A DNA stretch of 64,000 bases from Floccularia luteovirens (Eukaryota; Basidiomycota; Agaricomycetes; Agaricales; Squamanitaceae): contig VSJF01000010.1 in the NCBI GenBank assembly GCA_009739215.1, positions 1-64,000 of the forward strand. Direction: 5' to 3'. The notes under the pieces were generated by a model. It was not told the DNA's origin, made no database searches, and saw only the letters and a program-made list of their open reading frames with translations. Below, piece by piece: positions 52,352 through 64,000 of this stretch. Each line of letters starts with the position of its first letter. Positions within the stretch are counted from its first letter, which is position 1. The position numbers were made by a program, and so were the translations under genes.

Positions 52352-55095
52352 TCAGCATCCTGCAGGGAGGGCGAAAGAATCCCCAAAGTCGGCAGCGTTG
52401 ATACCCATACCACGACTTGCGAAAACTTTCCATAGCAAACACTTGTTAGCACCTTTGTATCTATTGCTGTCAGCTTGGATCCAAGAATCCCGAGCATTCA
52501 GGACTAAACGATCCAACAGGGAAATGGTCAGAAATGAAGATAAAATGATAGTTGTAAAGAGATGGATAGACTGACATGTTGGGTTACATGGTTGTAACGG
52601 GAGGGCATCAATAAAGAGATGCATGAAAACTACGTTGCCTTCTGTACCGGTCGCATCTGTCGTCGCAGTTGCGGACCATCCATATTGTGCCACTAATGCA
52701 GCATATACATTGTACAGGATGTTAGCCCATACTTCACCGATGGCTGGCCAAATTCTATGAGCATGGGAATAAATACTTTAATGGTGCATTTACCGTGAAT
52801 CTCTCGGAGCCAAGTGAGGTCGGAATACTTTAAAGGATTGACATCTCTAGATAACTGTTAGTCCGCGAACTAAAGTCGGGAATTTTATGGGCACTTACGT
52901 TGATGTCGAGTATGGGTGAGACCTGACTCCCAAGTAGAAATTCACTACATAAGGTCCAAGGACGTAGTCGGGAACCGCAGAGGATGTTTTTTCCACCCAG
53001 CTTAGAGAAGCCTTAGATGAATGTAATAGTTATCAAATGGAAGTTTCACACTCACTTGGCCATAGTATCAGACCAACCTAGAATTGATGTCATTAATTGA
53101 TTGTCATTAGAACTTGCGGAATCATAAATACCTTCTCCAAGTCCCATGCTCTCCAGTGTCTGCAAACACGCTGCAGTTCCACCACCTGTCAACCTATTAG
53201 TAACACCGTGCGTAGCTTCATGGGTTACAATATCGTTCTCCAATGCGCCGTCACGTTCAGGCTGAATATAGTCCCACAAGAACATCTCTATCGAAATATG
53301 AACTTCAATAAACGAAAATAATTTTGGCAAAAACTTACTCATTAAACCGGATTGCCCACTGTATGAAAGTAATTAGTAGCGTTTTCGGTATGAACCAAGT
53401 GGATACACACTCTGGGGGAGTAGCGAAGTTTGCATTGTCCATTCCATCCGTAGATTGTACAGAGATATTTACGGGGTCATTGCCTTTACCTCCCTTACCC
53501 CAATTATTGCTTTGGAAGTTGAAGGCAGCCTATTTATAAACAAACCATGAGATATCAGGATCAAGTAAGATTCCAACCAACATACCTCAGTAAATCCATA
53601 ACTACAAAAATATATAAGTATCAGACAAGTCAACGTAAAATGGACATGGAAATATACTGGTATGTGATGTCATGCACGCTATTGGCTACATAGAAAGCAT
53701 TTGTCCTCGCTGCATCTGCATTTACTTGGACAGAAGGAGCTTTGGTTGGATCTTGTTGGTAGATGAAATTGAGATTTGATGAAGACTGCTTTGTCAGGGT
53801 GAAAGCACTGGATGATCCTGTGAAAGCCATGACATTGTTTCCCCTGGGTTGATGCATGCGTGAGCTGGTATTATCAAAAGATTTCTCAAACAGACTTACG
53901 ATGTGGTTCTACAAAGGCATAGAGGTATGAATGAGAAAGCATTATATTGATATCGGTGTATACGTACGTGGAACTCACACCACCAGTTGAATGCCAGCCT
54001 TGAGGTGAAGAAACCGGGTCAAACGGGTCTACCAGAGTCTCAAACCCTTCGGTCAAAGTTTGTTTATGTATCGGCAGCACAAGGTACTGCCAAAATATGA
54101 GAAAACCTTGAACAATCACGATTCAGTGGGAATACATACCGAAGCGTTGGCAACAAAGTCGGTGATATGAACCAATTCTCCAGAGTGTGCATCAATAAAG
54201 GCATCGTACCAGGTTCCAGCGGTTTCGTTGCGAATTTGCATGCTGTGCGTCAATGCCAAAGAGCCATCCTCCTTGTAAATGTATTGGATCGCTGTAGGGA
54301 TACCGTTGTAGGTTCCCGCCAATGTGTCTTCAGCTTTGCTGATGGCAGATGTTAAGGATATTGATGGAGTTGTAGAGGCTGTTGTTTCTGTTTGGAGAGC
54401 GTATTAGAAGGCGAATGTGTAAATTGAGTGGATTCAACTTGCTTGGCTTGACAAACGAAGACCCGAAAGCAACAACCTGTGGTAATAATGTCACAATTGT
54501 CCTCATCGCCACTGGACAGATAGAAAATAAAGCTCACTTTATTATCTTTATTGAATGCGACGTTTGCAACCGCGTTTGCTATTGGGAATACCATTCTATA
54601 ACCAGCATAAGTTTAACTCACCCAGGATATGGGGTAAAATTCTTTACATGGATTTGTTTGATGTATGCGTGCCCTGCAGTTTCACTAGAGAAGCCAGATC
54701 TAAGGGCTACAGAGTTGCTGTCTACATTAAGGTGGGACTGAACGAAAGATAGAGCCGAATCTTCAAGACTAGGAGTCATCGCGTCTCGACAAAGGATGGT
54801 CAATCCCGTCTCCGAATACCTATAAACAGGGGTTATAAGAAACGCAATGGAGGGTCCACACAAGGAATGTATACCTCATATGTGGAGGGTGGGTGGAAAG
54901 ATTCAATTTCCAGCCCAAGGGCAACAGTTCTTGTCATGTGGGTTGCATGTTTAGGGACAGCACGAGGCACTGCTATACCCCACGCCGTTGAAGACAAGGA
55001 GATGATGTTCAACGCGAGATGTTTATAAAGACCTCATTGTGGGATGAAGTGAAATCTTTGCTTCAGATGAAGCACATACCATGGAGGCTTGACAT
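52352..55095 (-). CDS. Fungalysin, M36 extracellular metalloprotease 1
   Basis: Secreted zinc elastinolytic-type protease made with a propeptide. The best start is at 55095, with a 47-bp intron giving [20 protein letters not shown], a signal peptide. Propeptide pieces include [31 protein letters not shown] and [26 protein letters not shown] (PepSY/FTP-like). The catalytic part has [44 protein letters not shown], and the zinc site [14 protein letters not shown] with the third ligand in [35 protein letters not shown] and [31 protein letters not shown] lead to the end, ALPAGC. All catalytic residues are present. Many small exons. Homologous to the gene at 60862-63593. Confidence 0.85.
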
Positions 55096-55740
55096 TTATA
55101 CCTCTCGAATGGTTCTAAATGCCAGCACAGCGAGTTACAAAATATTATCCTAACCAATTAGTTCCTACGCCGCCTCATCTCCGTCTGCGAAGAAGCTGTT
55201 GATAGTGAATTGTTTATCGTAGTGAATGAAGGGGATTCATGTGGTCATTTCTAACGACGTGGCACGTCTTTCAACAGAAATAACCTTACTTAAACTCTGC
55301 TCTTCACCTCATATAGAGGATAAGGTACCTGACGGACGTAAGGCAAGATCACAAGAGGACTGCAGGGAGGTAGATTTTCGGTACTACCAAGGGTAATCAA
55401 CGTGGCTGTAAAGAAAACTCGGGTCACTACGAACGGCACGAGGTATGCACTTTGTATGGACGACATGCCGGTACATGTGGCGTGAATGATGATGAGGGCT
55501 TAGAACAAATATCTTGCGATAGCAGTTGTCATGTTATCACGCAAGATTATTGCATATGTTCGGATGATTGCAAGAAGGAGAAATAATAGCCGATGAACAA
55601 CCGAGACGGAGTTATCGCCACGTCGAATTTAAGAAATTTGACGTTGAAGTCAAGGGTAGTCTTTATTTGGTCTTGTTATATTTTCAAGTCAAACGCATCT
55701 TTACATGTGTACTACATAGTAGTTAACTTAGGTGAATACA
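55096..55740. other. Intergenic region upstream of fungalysin 1
   Basis: 645 bp with no ORF of interest. It should hold the fungalysin promoter. A TATAAATG word directly precedes the chosen start (about 55093-55100). Nothing else could be assigned. Confidence 0.4.
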
Positions 55741-56880
55741 TTAATCCAATTCTTTAGGAGTGACAGGGTTAGACACTGAAAGATCAATCAAATCTTGACA
55801 CGACAGATTCCTATCCCATATGTGTTGACTGAGGGGAAATCGGGGTATCGGAGAAAAAGTTCCCATTTTTTGCATAAGTAACATCCCCATGAGCTCCATC
55901 AGAGAGAAACCCTCCTACTCAAAAATCCATCAGTCGTTTGCATAACAAGTCAAGATCCAATTACCGATATGTTGACGATAGAATCTTGAAGTTCGATAAA
56001 TTTAGCACTGAGTATATGCGTGCAATCACAGAGAAACTTTGTTTCCAGCTCTTGTGCACGGTGAGATGTGGCGCGAGATAAGAGCATGTATAGCAAAGGC
56101 AAACTGTCACCAAATTTGCAATTATTCACAAGGTATCTGATGCATTCTTGGGCTAAATCTACTCTCAACAGGCCCATAGCGAATAGATCGCCAATAAATG
56201 CCGTTATAGATCGCTTGTCTGATTCGAGGTCTGTGTCTGATTCAAGTTCGTCATGCTCCTTGGTAAAAATAATCTATCCTAATTAACACTATGGGCAGGA
56301 AGCTTAAGAGAATCAAATACCTTCCAATGATTTGTGAATTCAGACACGGCTATATCTTGAAGCTCGTCACGAAAGGCGTCACTTAATGAATGACCCCTCC
56401 AACCGAGCTCGTGAATGACATCTAGAGCAATGAGCGCTACGGTCCGAGTGTATGCAAGGTTGCGGGTCGCAGAACAGTACATGCTTGTTGCAGCAAGTTC
56501 AAGAGTATTCTTGAGGTCATCCTTTCCAAAAACGATGAAATCAACGATCCTTGAGTGCCTCTCGGTGGATGTGTCTAGGATGACAAGTGGAATAGTCGCG
56601 GTAAAAATTCATTGATAGGTACAAGAAGCTAGTCGCCTGCTGAGAACTTTGGCTTGGTTTTTATAGGATGCCAAAGCAGCGTAGGACACAACTTCGAGTC
56701 TGTGGCTCGAGTGGCCGATGCCTTTGTTGGAAAACAATGCAGCAATCACAAGCGGCCACACCACATTTTGGCTGTATCAGAAGTTCATTACACTAGGATA
56801 CCGTGGAACTGTGCGAGATTTTCCCATGCAAAATCGTGTAGCGTTTGCGGGTCTGTGAAACCAGACCTATCAATTTAGTA
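55741..56880 (-). CDS. MIF4G-like (eIF4G middle domain) protein
   Basis: Helical-repeat protein. Readable exons: DTSTERHSRIVDFIVFGKDDLKNTLELAATSMY, ARNLAYTRTVALIALDVIHELG, DELQDIAVSEFTNHWK, then after an intron IIFTKEHDELESD, SITAFIGDLFAMGLLRVDLAQECIRYLVNN and SLPLLYMLLSRATSHRAQELETKF. The end reads SLMELMGMLLMQKMGTF...DLSVSNPVTPKELD (stop at 55741). The 'FIG-LF---LL---L-QECI--L' pattern is the MIF4G hallmark found in eIF4G and related factors. At this length it lacks the other eIF4G regions. The 5' exons (56600-56880, with FTDPQTLHDFAWENLAQFHGILV on the minus strand) are uncertain, and I did not find a sure start codon. Confidence 0.55.
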
Positions 56881-57003
56881 TGATCTGTTGCAAAGTCAAA
56901 GGTGTTAACAAACAGGGACAAACTATGGCCCCGGCATGACTTTAACATCTTCCGAGTCATTGAAAAACAACACTTCAACAAAAAAATTGGAAAGAGTCCC
57001 AAA

Positions 57004-57756
57004 ATGGCTTCCAATAGCTGCAGTAAGTAACACAATATCTACCAGAATATTCAGTATTCTCACAGAATAGCACAGTTTTGTGGAACGACATTTGCATTAG
57101 CAATCCCGATTGCAATGATTCGGAGACAACGAACATCAGCACTGCGTAATATGTTGAAAGATTCATCTGCGCCTCCACCTCGTCGGGCAGGCAACTCTGC
57201 TCCTTTACTTGGAAAAGCCTCCGGTAGTCCGTCAATAGGACAACCATCGAAAAACAAGGAAATACAAGGCGAAGACTCGCCCGGTGCTGGACAGCTTTTT
57301 TCGGCTGTATCTAATGCTGATTTCAGTAGTGCCATGCTGGCGGGAAAGGCATTTGCGATAGCGACATGTATCGTGGCATTTGGAGCGCTAACTACGACAT
57401 GGGCAGTCAAATCATACCTTGGGGTTGACAATGTTTGTTTTATAGTCACTCTTGATAACTATAAACTAAGAAAGCATTTCTGACAGGCAAAGGAATTTGG
57501 AGATCAGATGCGAATAATGTTGTCTAAGCGGTGGCCAAGCATCTCAGCACGAATACACCGACAACCCGAAGATACGGAAGATGAATACACGGGGGCAGGT
57601 GTCGGTGGGGATGTTGGTGAGGAATGGAGCTGGGAAAGAGCTGAAGAGCGACTGAAGAAAGCTTATGAACAAGGAGGTTTTGCTCTGTGGGCGCAGACAG
57701 CGACTAGAGAGGCGGAAGCTGAGCGTAGGACTAGATCACGTGTTGAGCACTCATAA
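57004..57756 (+). CDS. TMEM242-like two-pass membrane protein (probably mitochondrial)
   Basis: Start MASNSC, then an intron (from GTAAGTAAC at about 57020 to 57070) giving TQFCGTTFALAIPIAMIRRQR, a first membrane helix. A polar stretch follows, then ADFSSAMLAGKAFAIATCIVAFGALTTTWAVKSYLGV, a second helix. After another intron come AKEFGDQMR and an acidic/charged tail (WSWERAEERLKKAYEQGGFALW), ending RSRVEHS. Two helices followed by 'VK-LGV---EF---MR' match my memory of fungal TMEM242 proteins, which aid assembly of mitochondrial ATP synthase. The assignment is by pattern only. Divergent from the MIF4G-like gene. Confidence 0.6.
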
Positions 57757-57820
57757 CATAACTTAGAATTCAGAATCACCGCGTTCATGTTCATTGTCAC
57801 TCTCATTATACTCGATACCA

Positions 57821-58722
57821 ATGGCTTCTCATTCCCAGCAACGACCACGACCACAAGTACTGCACATATCACAGGACCCACAACCTCTCTCACCATACTC
57901 CACCCCTACTGTCCCAAACAGTGGTTGGTGCTCACAGGACTTCATGTTTGGTGCCGGAATGGTCCTCATCCAGCGCAACACACACAAGATTGTTGTTATC
58001 TATGATAACCATATGAAACGCTGGCTCTTGCCCCGGGGACGCAAAGATGTCGGCGAGTCAATTGAGCAGACCGCTATTAGAGAGGCTTACGAAGAGGCGA
58101 GCTGATCTACAACGTCTCCTTCTCTCTTCTGAGTCTCCCCGTCCATAGACTGGTTATCGTTCAACATTCATGCCGCTTTACCATCCAACTAATGCGCCAC
58201 TCGCTCCTTCCGCAGGTCCAAGACCTGCCCTTCTTTGTACAACTGAGCCCATATTCCTCACTATGAGGTCATGGGCCCCTGGGCGCCGTGCGACACAGGC
58301 CATTTTTGCAGATAATGGGGGCGAATACCTCACTTCTTGGTTTGTCGGCCAGATTGAAGAGGATGCGGTATGTTGATTCGAGTCATTTATACTTTACGTT
58401 CAACTACACCTCCCCCACCCCACCACAAGGTACCAGATAAAGATACCCATATGGTGGATGAAGAAGGCTATGTCAGTCACCTATGCAGTATCGATGACGC
58501 CCTGCAGCGCATATGGGGAGAGGAGCTTAATGTGCTCAAATATGCTTGGGCCGTGTACCGATTCTCTCTTGAGGCAGAGGCCGAGCTGGCGGAGCGGAGA
58601 AGACCGGAAACAGCGGGCCGTGATACCTCTGTCACTGATACCCAAACAGAGGTGAGCCAATGCGGAAACCTCTTATGTTTGTTTTCTTCATTCAGGTCTC
58701 TCAGACTGTTCAAAGCATTTAA
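57821..58722 (+). CDS. Nudix hydrolase
   Basis: Hydrolyses a nucleoside diphosphate linked to another moiety, possibly diphosphoinositol polyphosphate or capped nucleotides. Start MASHSQQRPRPQ. A beta-strand GAGMVLIQRNTHKIVVIYD leads to WLLPRGRKDVGESIEQTAIREAYEEA, followed after an intron by SGY. This is a complete Nudix box (G-x5-E-x7-R-E-x2-E-E-x-G). Then FTxSWFVGQIEED-like strands and DEEGYVSHLCSIDDALQRIWGEELNVLKYAWAVYRFSLEAE follow. The last intron (GTGAGC..TTCAG) leads to VSQTVQSI and TAA at 58720. Reading through that intron would instead stop at 58735. The gene lies 64 bp after the TMEM242-like stop, tail to head. Confidence 0.82.
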
Positions 58723-59011
58723 TCAATCTAAATAAACCAACCTCATTCTGTAATCGTTCTCGTAACTAAATACTCGGTTGGTGAGCCATACTGCGTCCTT
58801 ATCACACCTGAATTTGTAACAATATAATTAGCCCAGCTGTACAATAATAAAAAGAAAGTGACTCTCTCTTATGTTATCCCTTAATCAATGTGATTTAAAC
58901 AATGCAATCTCATTAAGAGCTAGAGTGATCCAAGCTACACTATAAATCGACATTATGATACACCCTTCCCCTGATCATAGAAACTGTCCAAATGAAGCTA
59001 ACAGACAGACA

Positions 59012-60671
59012 TTAATCGGTTGAATTGGATTCATTCCCTGAATCAAGCAAACTTTATAGTTCTGTCAGTATAGCACACAACAAGTCAGCTAATAAGTTCC
59101 CTTACCTGTATTGTTTCATCAATGAACACTCCCCACCACTCTCCAGATCTATGTTGTATGAGTAGAAATATCCTTCCGACGAAATTACCATCACATGTGG
59201 CATCGTTCTAACAACATGTTCATGGTAGGGTCAAATATAATAACCATATACTTACCCAGATAATGCGACAATACTCCTTGCACCACTTGTAGGTAACCGT
59301 AGGAACGCAAAACTCCTTGAAGGCTCCCACATTTCTGTCAGTGTGTTTGGTAGATAGCCTCCTACAGAATGCGATAGACTTTTGGTCATCTGCATGGACT
59401 TTTTTCTCAAACTAGATCTGTTAATACCTGTAAATGAAGCACAGTCAATTAAGGTGAGCGCAGAACACGTACGACACATTATTCCCCAGCAAACTACCGC
59501 TTTTCTTCTTCTCAATGAATGCTTCGTATCCCCCATCTAAGCTTTGTACACTGTCTCGACTATCAACAGATTCCGGCGGGCTCGCAGCCTTGTCCTTTGT
59601 CGTATTTGACCCAGTTCCTAACTTGAATATATGGACTGTATCATGCGCAGAGCTGACCGCCAACAGCGAAGACACCAGATTAAAGTTCATTGAGTATATC
59701 CTTGCCTCGCGAGTTCCTCTACGGAACTGGTACAACTTCTCTGCTCCTGGTACGCTCCATACCCTAATCACAGTGCCTTTATCTGAAGACGTAGCGAGAA
59801 GAGAGCCTGTGGAGTTAAGAGAGAGACATGAGATTGGCGCTTTATGTGCTTGGATGACGTTGGCAACAGCAAGTGAGCGGGTAGAGAAGAGGATAACATC
59901 GCCTTGCACTAGAGCAGCTGCGGGCGACGCTGCGGGCACTGACGATGATGATGACGCAAAAGGTGATGTTGGGGACGGAACAGGAGATGGATAAGCAAGA
60001 AACGAGTTTTCTGCAGAAGGTGATAAAGCACAAATTGCTGGTATGATATGTCTTGAGATGATGAGCTCATTTGATACGTTCTACAGCACATACCTTCTGG
60101 GTTGGGAGTCGTCTCTATGACATGAAGCAACCGCATATTTGATATGTCATAAATGTATATCTCCACCTCCAACACAATCACCAAGGTCTTACGGTTCAAC
60201 TTGACGGAGAGGATAGATGACGGGAATAGCAGCTCGCAAATCATGGATTGTCTCTTTTAGTTCCAGAATGAGTAAGATGGAAACACTACAAGTCCGGGAG
60301 ATAATTTCACCTTGGTATTCACTATCTGCAACTTCCGCGGACTCGACTTTGGTTGGTCAGCTGCTCCGACAAGTGCAATGAGCGAGGTGCAGAACAACAT
60401 TTCTACGATTCCACGAGCTCCATCGTCTGCGACATAAAACTTGAGAAGAGGTAGAAGATGTGAGGTTAAACTCTTACATACTCATGGTAAATACACGACC
60501 GAACGGATCGCAGTTAGTTATGCTGTAACCTTTACGAGTTCCTACGGAGATGCATCTGGTCATAACCGTATTCCTTGAGTACACATTCGGAAGACTTTTT
60601 GGTACGAAATCCTACGAGAAATCTTGATTAAAGTTCGCGAAGAGCATGTCGGCATGCGTCCTCTCTGCCAT
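59012..60671 (-). CDS. ATG18: Atg18-type PROPPIN, WD40 autophagy protein
   Basis: Seven-bladed beta-propeller that binds PI3P/PI(3,5)P2 in autophagosome formation and vacuole retrograde traffic. Start [19 protein letters not shown] at 60671. After an intron comes the [18 protein letters not shown] region, then [36 protein letters not shown] (blade 2-3). Next come [50 protein letters not shown] and [17 protein letters not shown], where FRRG is the double phosphoinositide-binding signature. The insert contains a long S/A/P-rich loop (about 59930-60000). It ends [17 protein letters not shown] at 59012. All PROPPIN hallmarks are visible. Orthology to Atg18 rather than Hsv2 is judged by motif wording only. 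Confidence 0.85.
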
Positions 60672-60861
60672 GGTCGACGACAAGGTAATATATTCGGATT
60701 GATAGTCAAGAGCAGCGGAAGAGTTGCAAAGTTTACAGCTCAGCGGATACTACCGCTGACTAAGCTTCTTGCCATGCATGATAAACATAAACGACTCCTG
60801 TTATGTATTTAACCAATAAAACATACAACTTGAATATATACAAGTATCTTTCTACCCACAA

Positions 60862-63593
60862 CTAACAACCAGCAGGCACAGTGCTATCGTCAATGTGGTT
60901 CTTAGCATTGACACCCAATCCGCGGCTCGCAAACGCTTTCCATAATGTACACTTGTTCGCACCACCATATCTGTTGACATCTGCCTGTATCCAGGCATCA
61001 CGAGCAGTTACGACTGTTTACGTTTCATATGAGACATGTTTTCAAAATCAACATTTAAATCACTCACATGTTGGGCTGCAAGGTTGCAGCGAAAGGGAAT
61101 CGATGAACAGGTGGAGGAACACGATGTTCCCTTCTGTCCCGGCTGGGTTCGTCCGAGCTGTAGCCGACCAACCGTGTGCACCCACAAGCGCTGCGTACAC
61201 GTTGTGCAGCAAGTTAGCCCATATCTCACCAATATCTGTCGATAATCGCCTTAATATCGTCAGGCGCAAGGTATAACAAAAATCCTCACCGTGAACTTCG
61301 TTCAAAGTTTGGATACTCGAGTAACGTAATGGATTGACGCTCCTGTACATGTATGCCAAACGTTTTGAGAACGAGTACTAAACCCACGATTGTGATAACT
61401 CACGCAGAAGTTGAGTATGGGTGTGACCGAATGCCGGCTGGATCATTGGTGACATACTGTCCCAACACAAAGTCAGGGACAGCACTTGATGTGTGCTCTG
61501 TCCACCTATCAGAATACCATAAGTCAAATATAACACTCGATCATTGGTGGGACATACTCTGCCAAAGCGTCTGACCAACCTATAAAGGGTACATCAAAAC
61601 CTCATTAGTTTCCGTGGAAATTAACACTCCATTTTGTAGATACCTTCTCCCATTCCTCCCGCTTCCGTAGTCTGCAGGCACCGACCGGTACCTCCACCTG
61701 TCAATCTGTTGGTGACACCATGTGTATTTTCGTGCACAACAATGTCATTCTCCAAAGCTCCATCACGATTAGGCTAAAAATTTTCAGCGATAGAAATATG
61801 AGCATTAGAGCACCGTGCTTACAGTGGTAAGATTCCACAAAAACATTCCTGAAGTGATTCGCCATCAGTTAAAGAGCATTTTGAGATCAGACAATTATCA
61901 GACGTACTCATCCTCCCCGGTTGACCGCTGGGCGAAAGAGTCAGATTCATTTCAGAAGAAAATAATTGAAGATCGGACGCACTCTGCTGGTGTGGAAAAG
62001 TCAGCATTGTTGACTCCTGCACTATCTTGCACAGAAACAGTGACTGCATCGTTTCCTAGGCCGCCCTTTCCAAAGTTGTTGGTTTGGAAGTTAAATGCAG
62101 CCTATGAGTCAGATTAATAAGGATAAAGAACATCATTGTGTGCTCATATCACCTCTGTGAACCCATATCTATATTCCAATATAGCTGAATACCGCTGTTT
62201 ACTTTGTTAGGAATAGAATGCTCACCGATATGTCAAGTCGTGGATCGAGTTAACAATGTAAAAGGCATTGACACGTGCAGCATCGATATTCACAGCGGTT
62301 GTGGGAGCTGTGGCGGGGTTCTGAACAAAGATAAAGTTGTCTGTAGCAGATGACTGTGACGTGGTGGAAGATTGTGACCCTTTGAAAGTGATGACATTAT
62401 TTCCACTTGAAGTTGCAAAAATTAGCCGTCATAGTTTTCAAAATCACAAGTATCTTACGATGTTGTACTAAAATTTATGTTAATTTGTCACTCATGACGG
62501 TCATGGAGAGCAGATACATACGTTGTCGTAGTTGTTCCTGTAGAATGCCAACCACTTGGAGACGAGACTATGTCTTGAGGGTCGGTTAAAGTTTCAAATC
62601 CTTGCGTGAGGATCTCTTTTTGCAGAGGCAGGACACGATACTGCATTACGCGATAAGTTTGAAATTTGATTATACAGGGCGTTCACATACTGAAGCCTTG
62701 GTAACAAAGTCTGTTACGGAGAGAAGGCTTCCAGAATGGGCGTCCACAAATGCCTCGAACCATGCGCCAGTAGTTTCGTTTTCAATCTGGACAACGTGGG
62801 TTAAAGCCGCCGTTCCATCTTCCCGTACAAGGAACTCTAGAGTAGGTGGGTGGTCATTAAATTTTCCATCAAGGGCTTGTTGTGCAGCGGTGATTGCTTG
62901 TTGCACGGTGATTGACGGCGTTGATGACGCGATGCTCTCTTTGGTGTTATATCAGTAAAGTGGTCGATTATTTTTGGAGCAATAGAGCTTACTTGGCTTC
63001 ACAAAGGAAGATCCGAATGATACAACCTAATAAAAGCTTATCAGCATCCAGATGTCACACTGTTATGATAAAAGATGCACTACCTTGTTGTTCTTGTTGA
63101 ATGCGACGTTGGCAACCGCGTTGGCAAAGGGTATTCCATCCTTTTAGTATTGCATTAGCATGACATAGTTGTGGGCCGAAATAACAACATACATGGCTCT
63201 GTCGTAAGAACGCATGTTGCGCTGCTTCGCCAGTAAATCCAGATCTGAATGAAACAGAACTGTCATCAACAGATAGGTGGGACTTGACAAAGGCGATGGC
63301 AGCCTCTTCTAGGTTCGGTTCTGCTCTCTTCGAGAGGGGGTGGTCGATACCCTCCCCAAATGTCTACATAACGATGATAGTTAGATTAGAGAACGATATA
63401 AAGGCTATTAAAAGCGAGGTATATTGACCTCGAAAGTGCTAATCGGATGGAATGTTTCGATCGTTAGTTCATGAGTGACATCCCTTGTACGGTGGGTCAT
63501 TGCCTTCAGGTTTGCTGGCTGTGGGGCAGCCATGCCAGACGAGAATGAAAGTGCTAGCACGATAGACGCAAGGAGTTTCTTGAAGGATGTCAT
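60862..63593 (-). CDS. Fungalysin, M36 extracellular metalloprotease 2
   Basis: Signal peptide [22 protein letters not shown], then a propeptide with [36 protein letters not shown], and [25 protein letters not shown]. The catalytic part carries [29 protein letters not shown] sequence and [25 protein letters not shown]. The zinc site is [15 protein letters not shown], with MGEG following as third-ligand region. [22 protein letters not shown] and SLPLQPCSPT follow, and the end is DDSTVPAGC (stop at 60862). Length and exon layout match the gene at 52352-55095, of which it is a paralog on the same strand. It is separated from that gene by the MIF4G, TMEM242, Nudix and ATG18 genes. Confidence 0.87.
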
Positions 63594-64000
63594 GGTGTAA
63601 AAACTGAACCTGGATTATGGTGCAATGCAGAACAACCTGTATTTATGCTTCTCAAGCCTGGTTGAACGGAAAATCCTGTTCTCCAAATGGGCAATGATAA
63701 CCAGAAATGACCCAAGAGCTTGATTCGCACGACTGTCTGGACAAAAGCCACTAGAACAGGCCATGCAGCTAAGCCATGAGGTGCATGAAATGCAATGTTT
63801 TCATCGTCACACGAGAAGGTATCCGTATCAAGTTTGAAACGAGAATCAGCGTTCATCTGAGCTTGGCAAAATGATGCAATGCGGTGCCACGTATTTTCTG
63901 TTCGCTGTAAGTCACGATAGGATTGCCCACATCAATTGATACGGTTACAGTCCACAAAGGGATCTGGTGTGATATTCTCTTTCGGAAAAAAAACAAGGTC
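63594..64000. promoter_or_regulatory. Upstream region of fungalysin 2
   Basis: 407 bp to the window edge. The minus-strand ORF 63590-63856 ends at the fungalysin start and has no family motif, so it is treated as 5' non-coding. A TATA-like TATTTATGC on the plus strand (63640-63648) lies about 50 bp upstream of the start. Nothing else could be assigned. Confidence 0.35.

Noticed and set aside
1..64000. CRISPR array, bacterial operons, riboswitches
   Set aside because: Spliceosomal introns throughout and fungal gene families show this is a eukaryotic nuclear sequence. No direct-repeat/spacer pattern was seen.
1..64000. tRNA or rRNA genes
   Set aside because: No cloverleaf-type pattern with a TTCGA loop and matching arms was noticed by eye. 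A dedicated search was not possible, so absence is not proven.

Overview
The window looks like nuclear DNA of a mushroom-forming basidiomycete (Agaricomycetes, probably Agaricales). Its genes are cut by many short introns of about 47-60 bp with GT..AG (two GC..AG) ends. It also carries the basidiomycete-restricted DUF6534 membrane-protein family, two M36 fungalysin genes, and LTR-retrotransposon debris. Species cannot be fixed from the sequence alone, and all exon joins were made by eye.

Layout. About 0-5 kb: a copia 3' end with its LTR placed directly in front of an alpha/beta-hydrolase gene (copy 1), joined head-on to a second hydrolase copy (copy 2). Together they form a 1.33-kb-arm palindrome. 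5-11 kb: an O-methyltransferase divergent from copy 2, then a major-facilitator exporter. 12.8-14.8 kb: the first DUF6534 gene. 16.5-25 kb: a transposon graveyard with two clean solo LTRs flanked by perfect 5-bp target duplications, several decayed LTRs, an internally deleted copia element, an integrase-like remnant, and short-unit tandem arrays in inverted orientation. Two further copia-LTR-hydrolase units (copies 3 and 4) lie on either side of the solo LTR and the arrays. Copy 3 is frameshifted. 27-36 kb: a class-V aminotransferase-fold PLP enzyme, an NTF2-like/flavin monooxygenase fusion, a short inverted-repeat element, and an adenylation-domain gene that lacks carrier and release domains. 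36-42 kb: two more DUF6534 genes plus debris of the same duplicated unit. 43-49 kb: a second MFS transporter and a fatty-aldehyde-type dehydrogenase.

From about 49 kb to the end the DNA is gene-dense and conserved in character: tRNA ligase Trl1, a MIF4G-like protein, a TMEM242-like mitochondrial membrane protein, a Nudix hydrolase, and the autophagy PROPPIN Atg18. Two secreted M36 fungalysins on the same strand bracket the last four.

Taken together, hydrolase + O-methyltransferase + MFS + PLP enzyme + FMO + adenylating enzyme + ALDH resembles a small-molecule gene cluster. It has been invaded, duplicated and partly broken by transposons and by DUF6534 segmental duplications. That pathway reading is inference. 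The repeat structures (palindrome, gene conversion, LTR-gene units, target duplications) are read directly from the bases.
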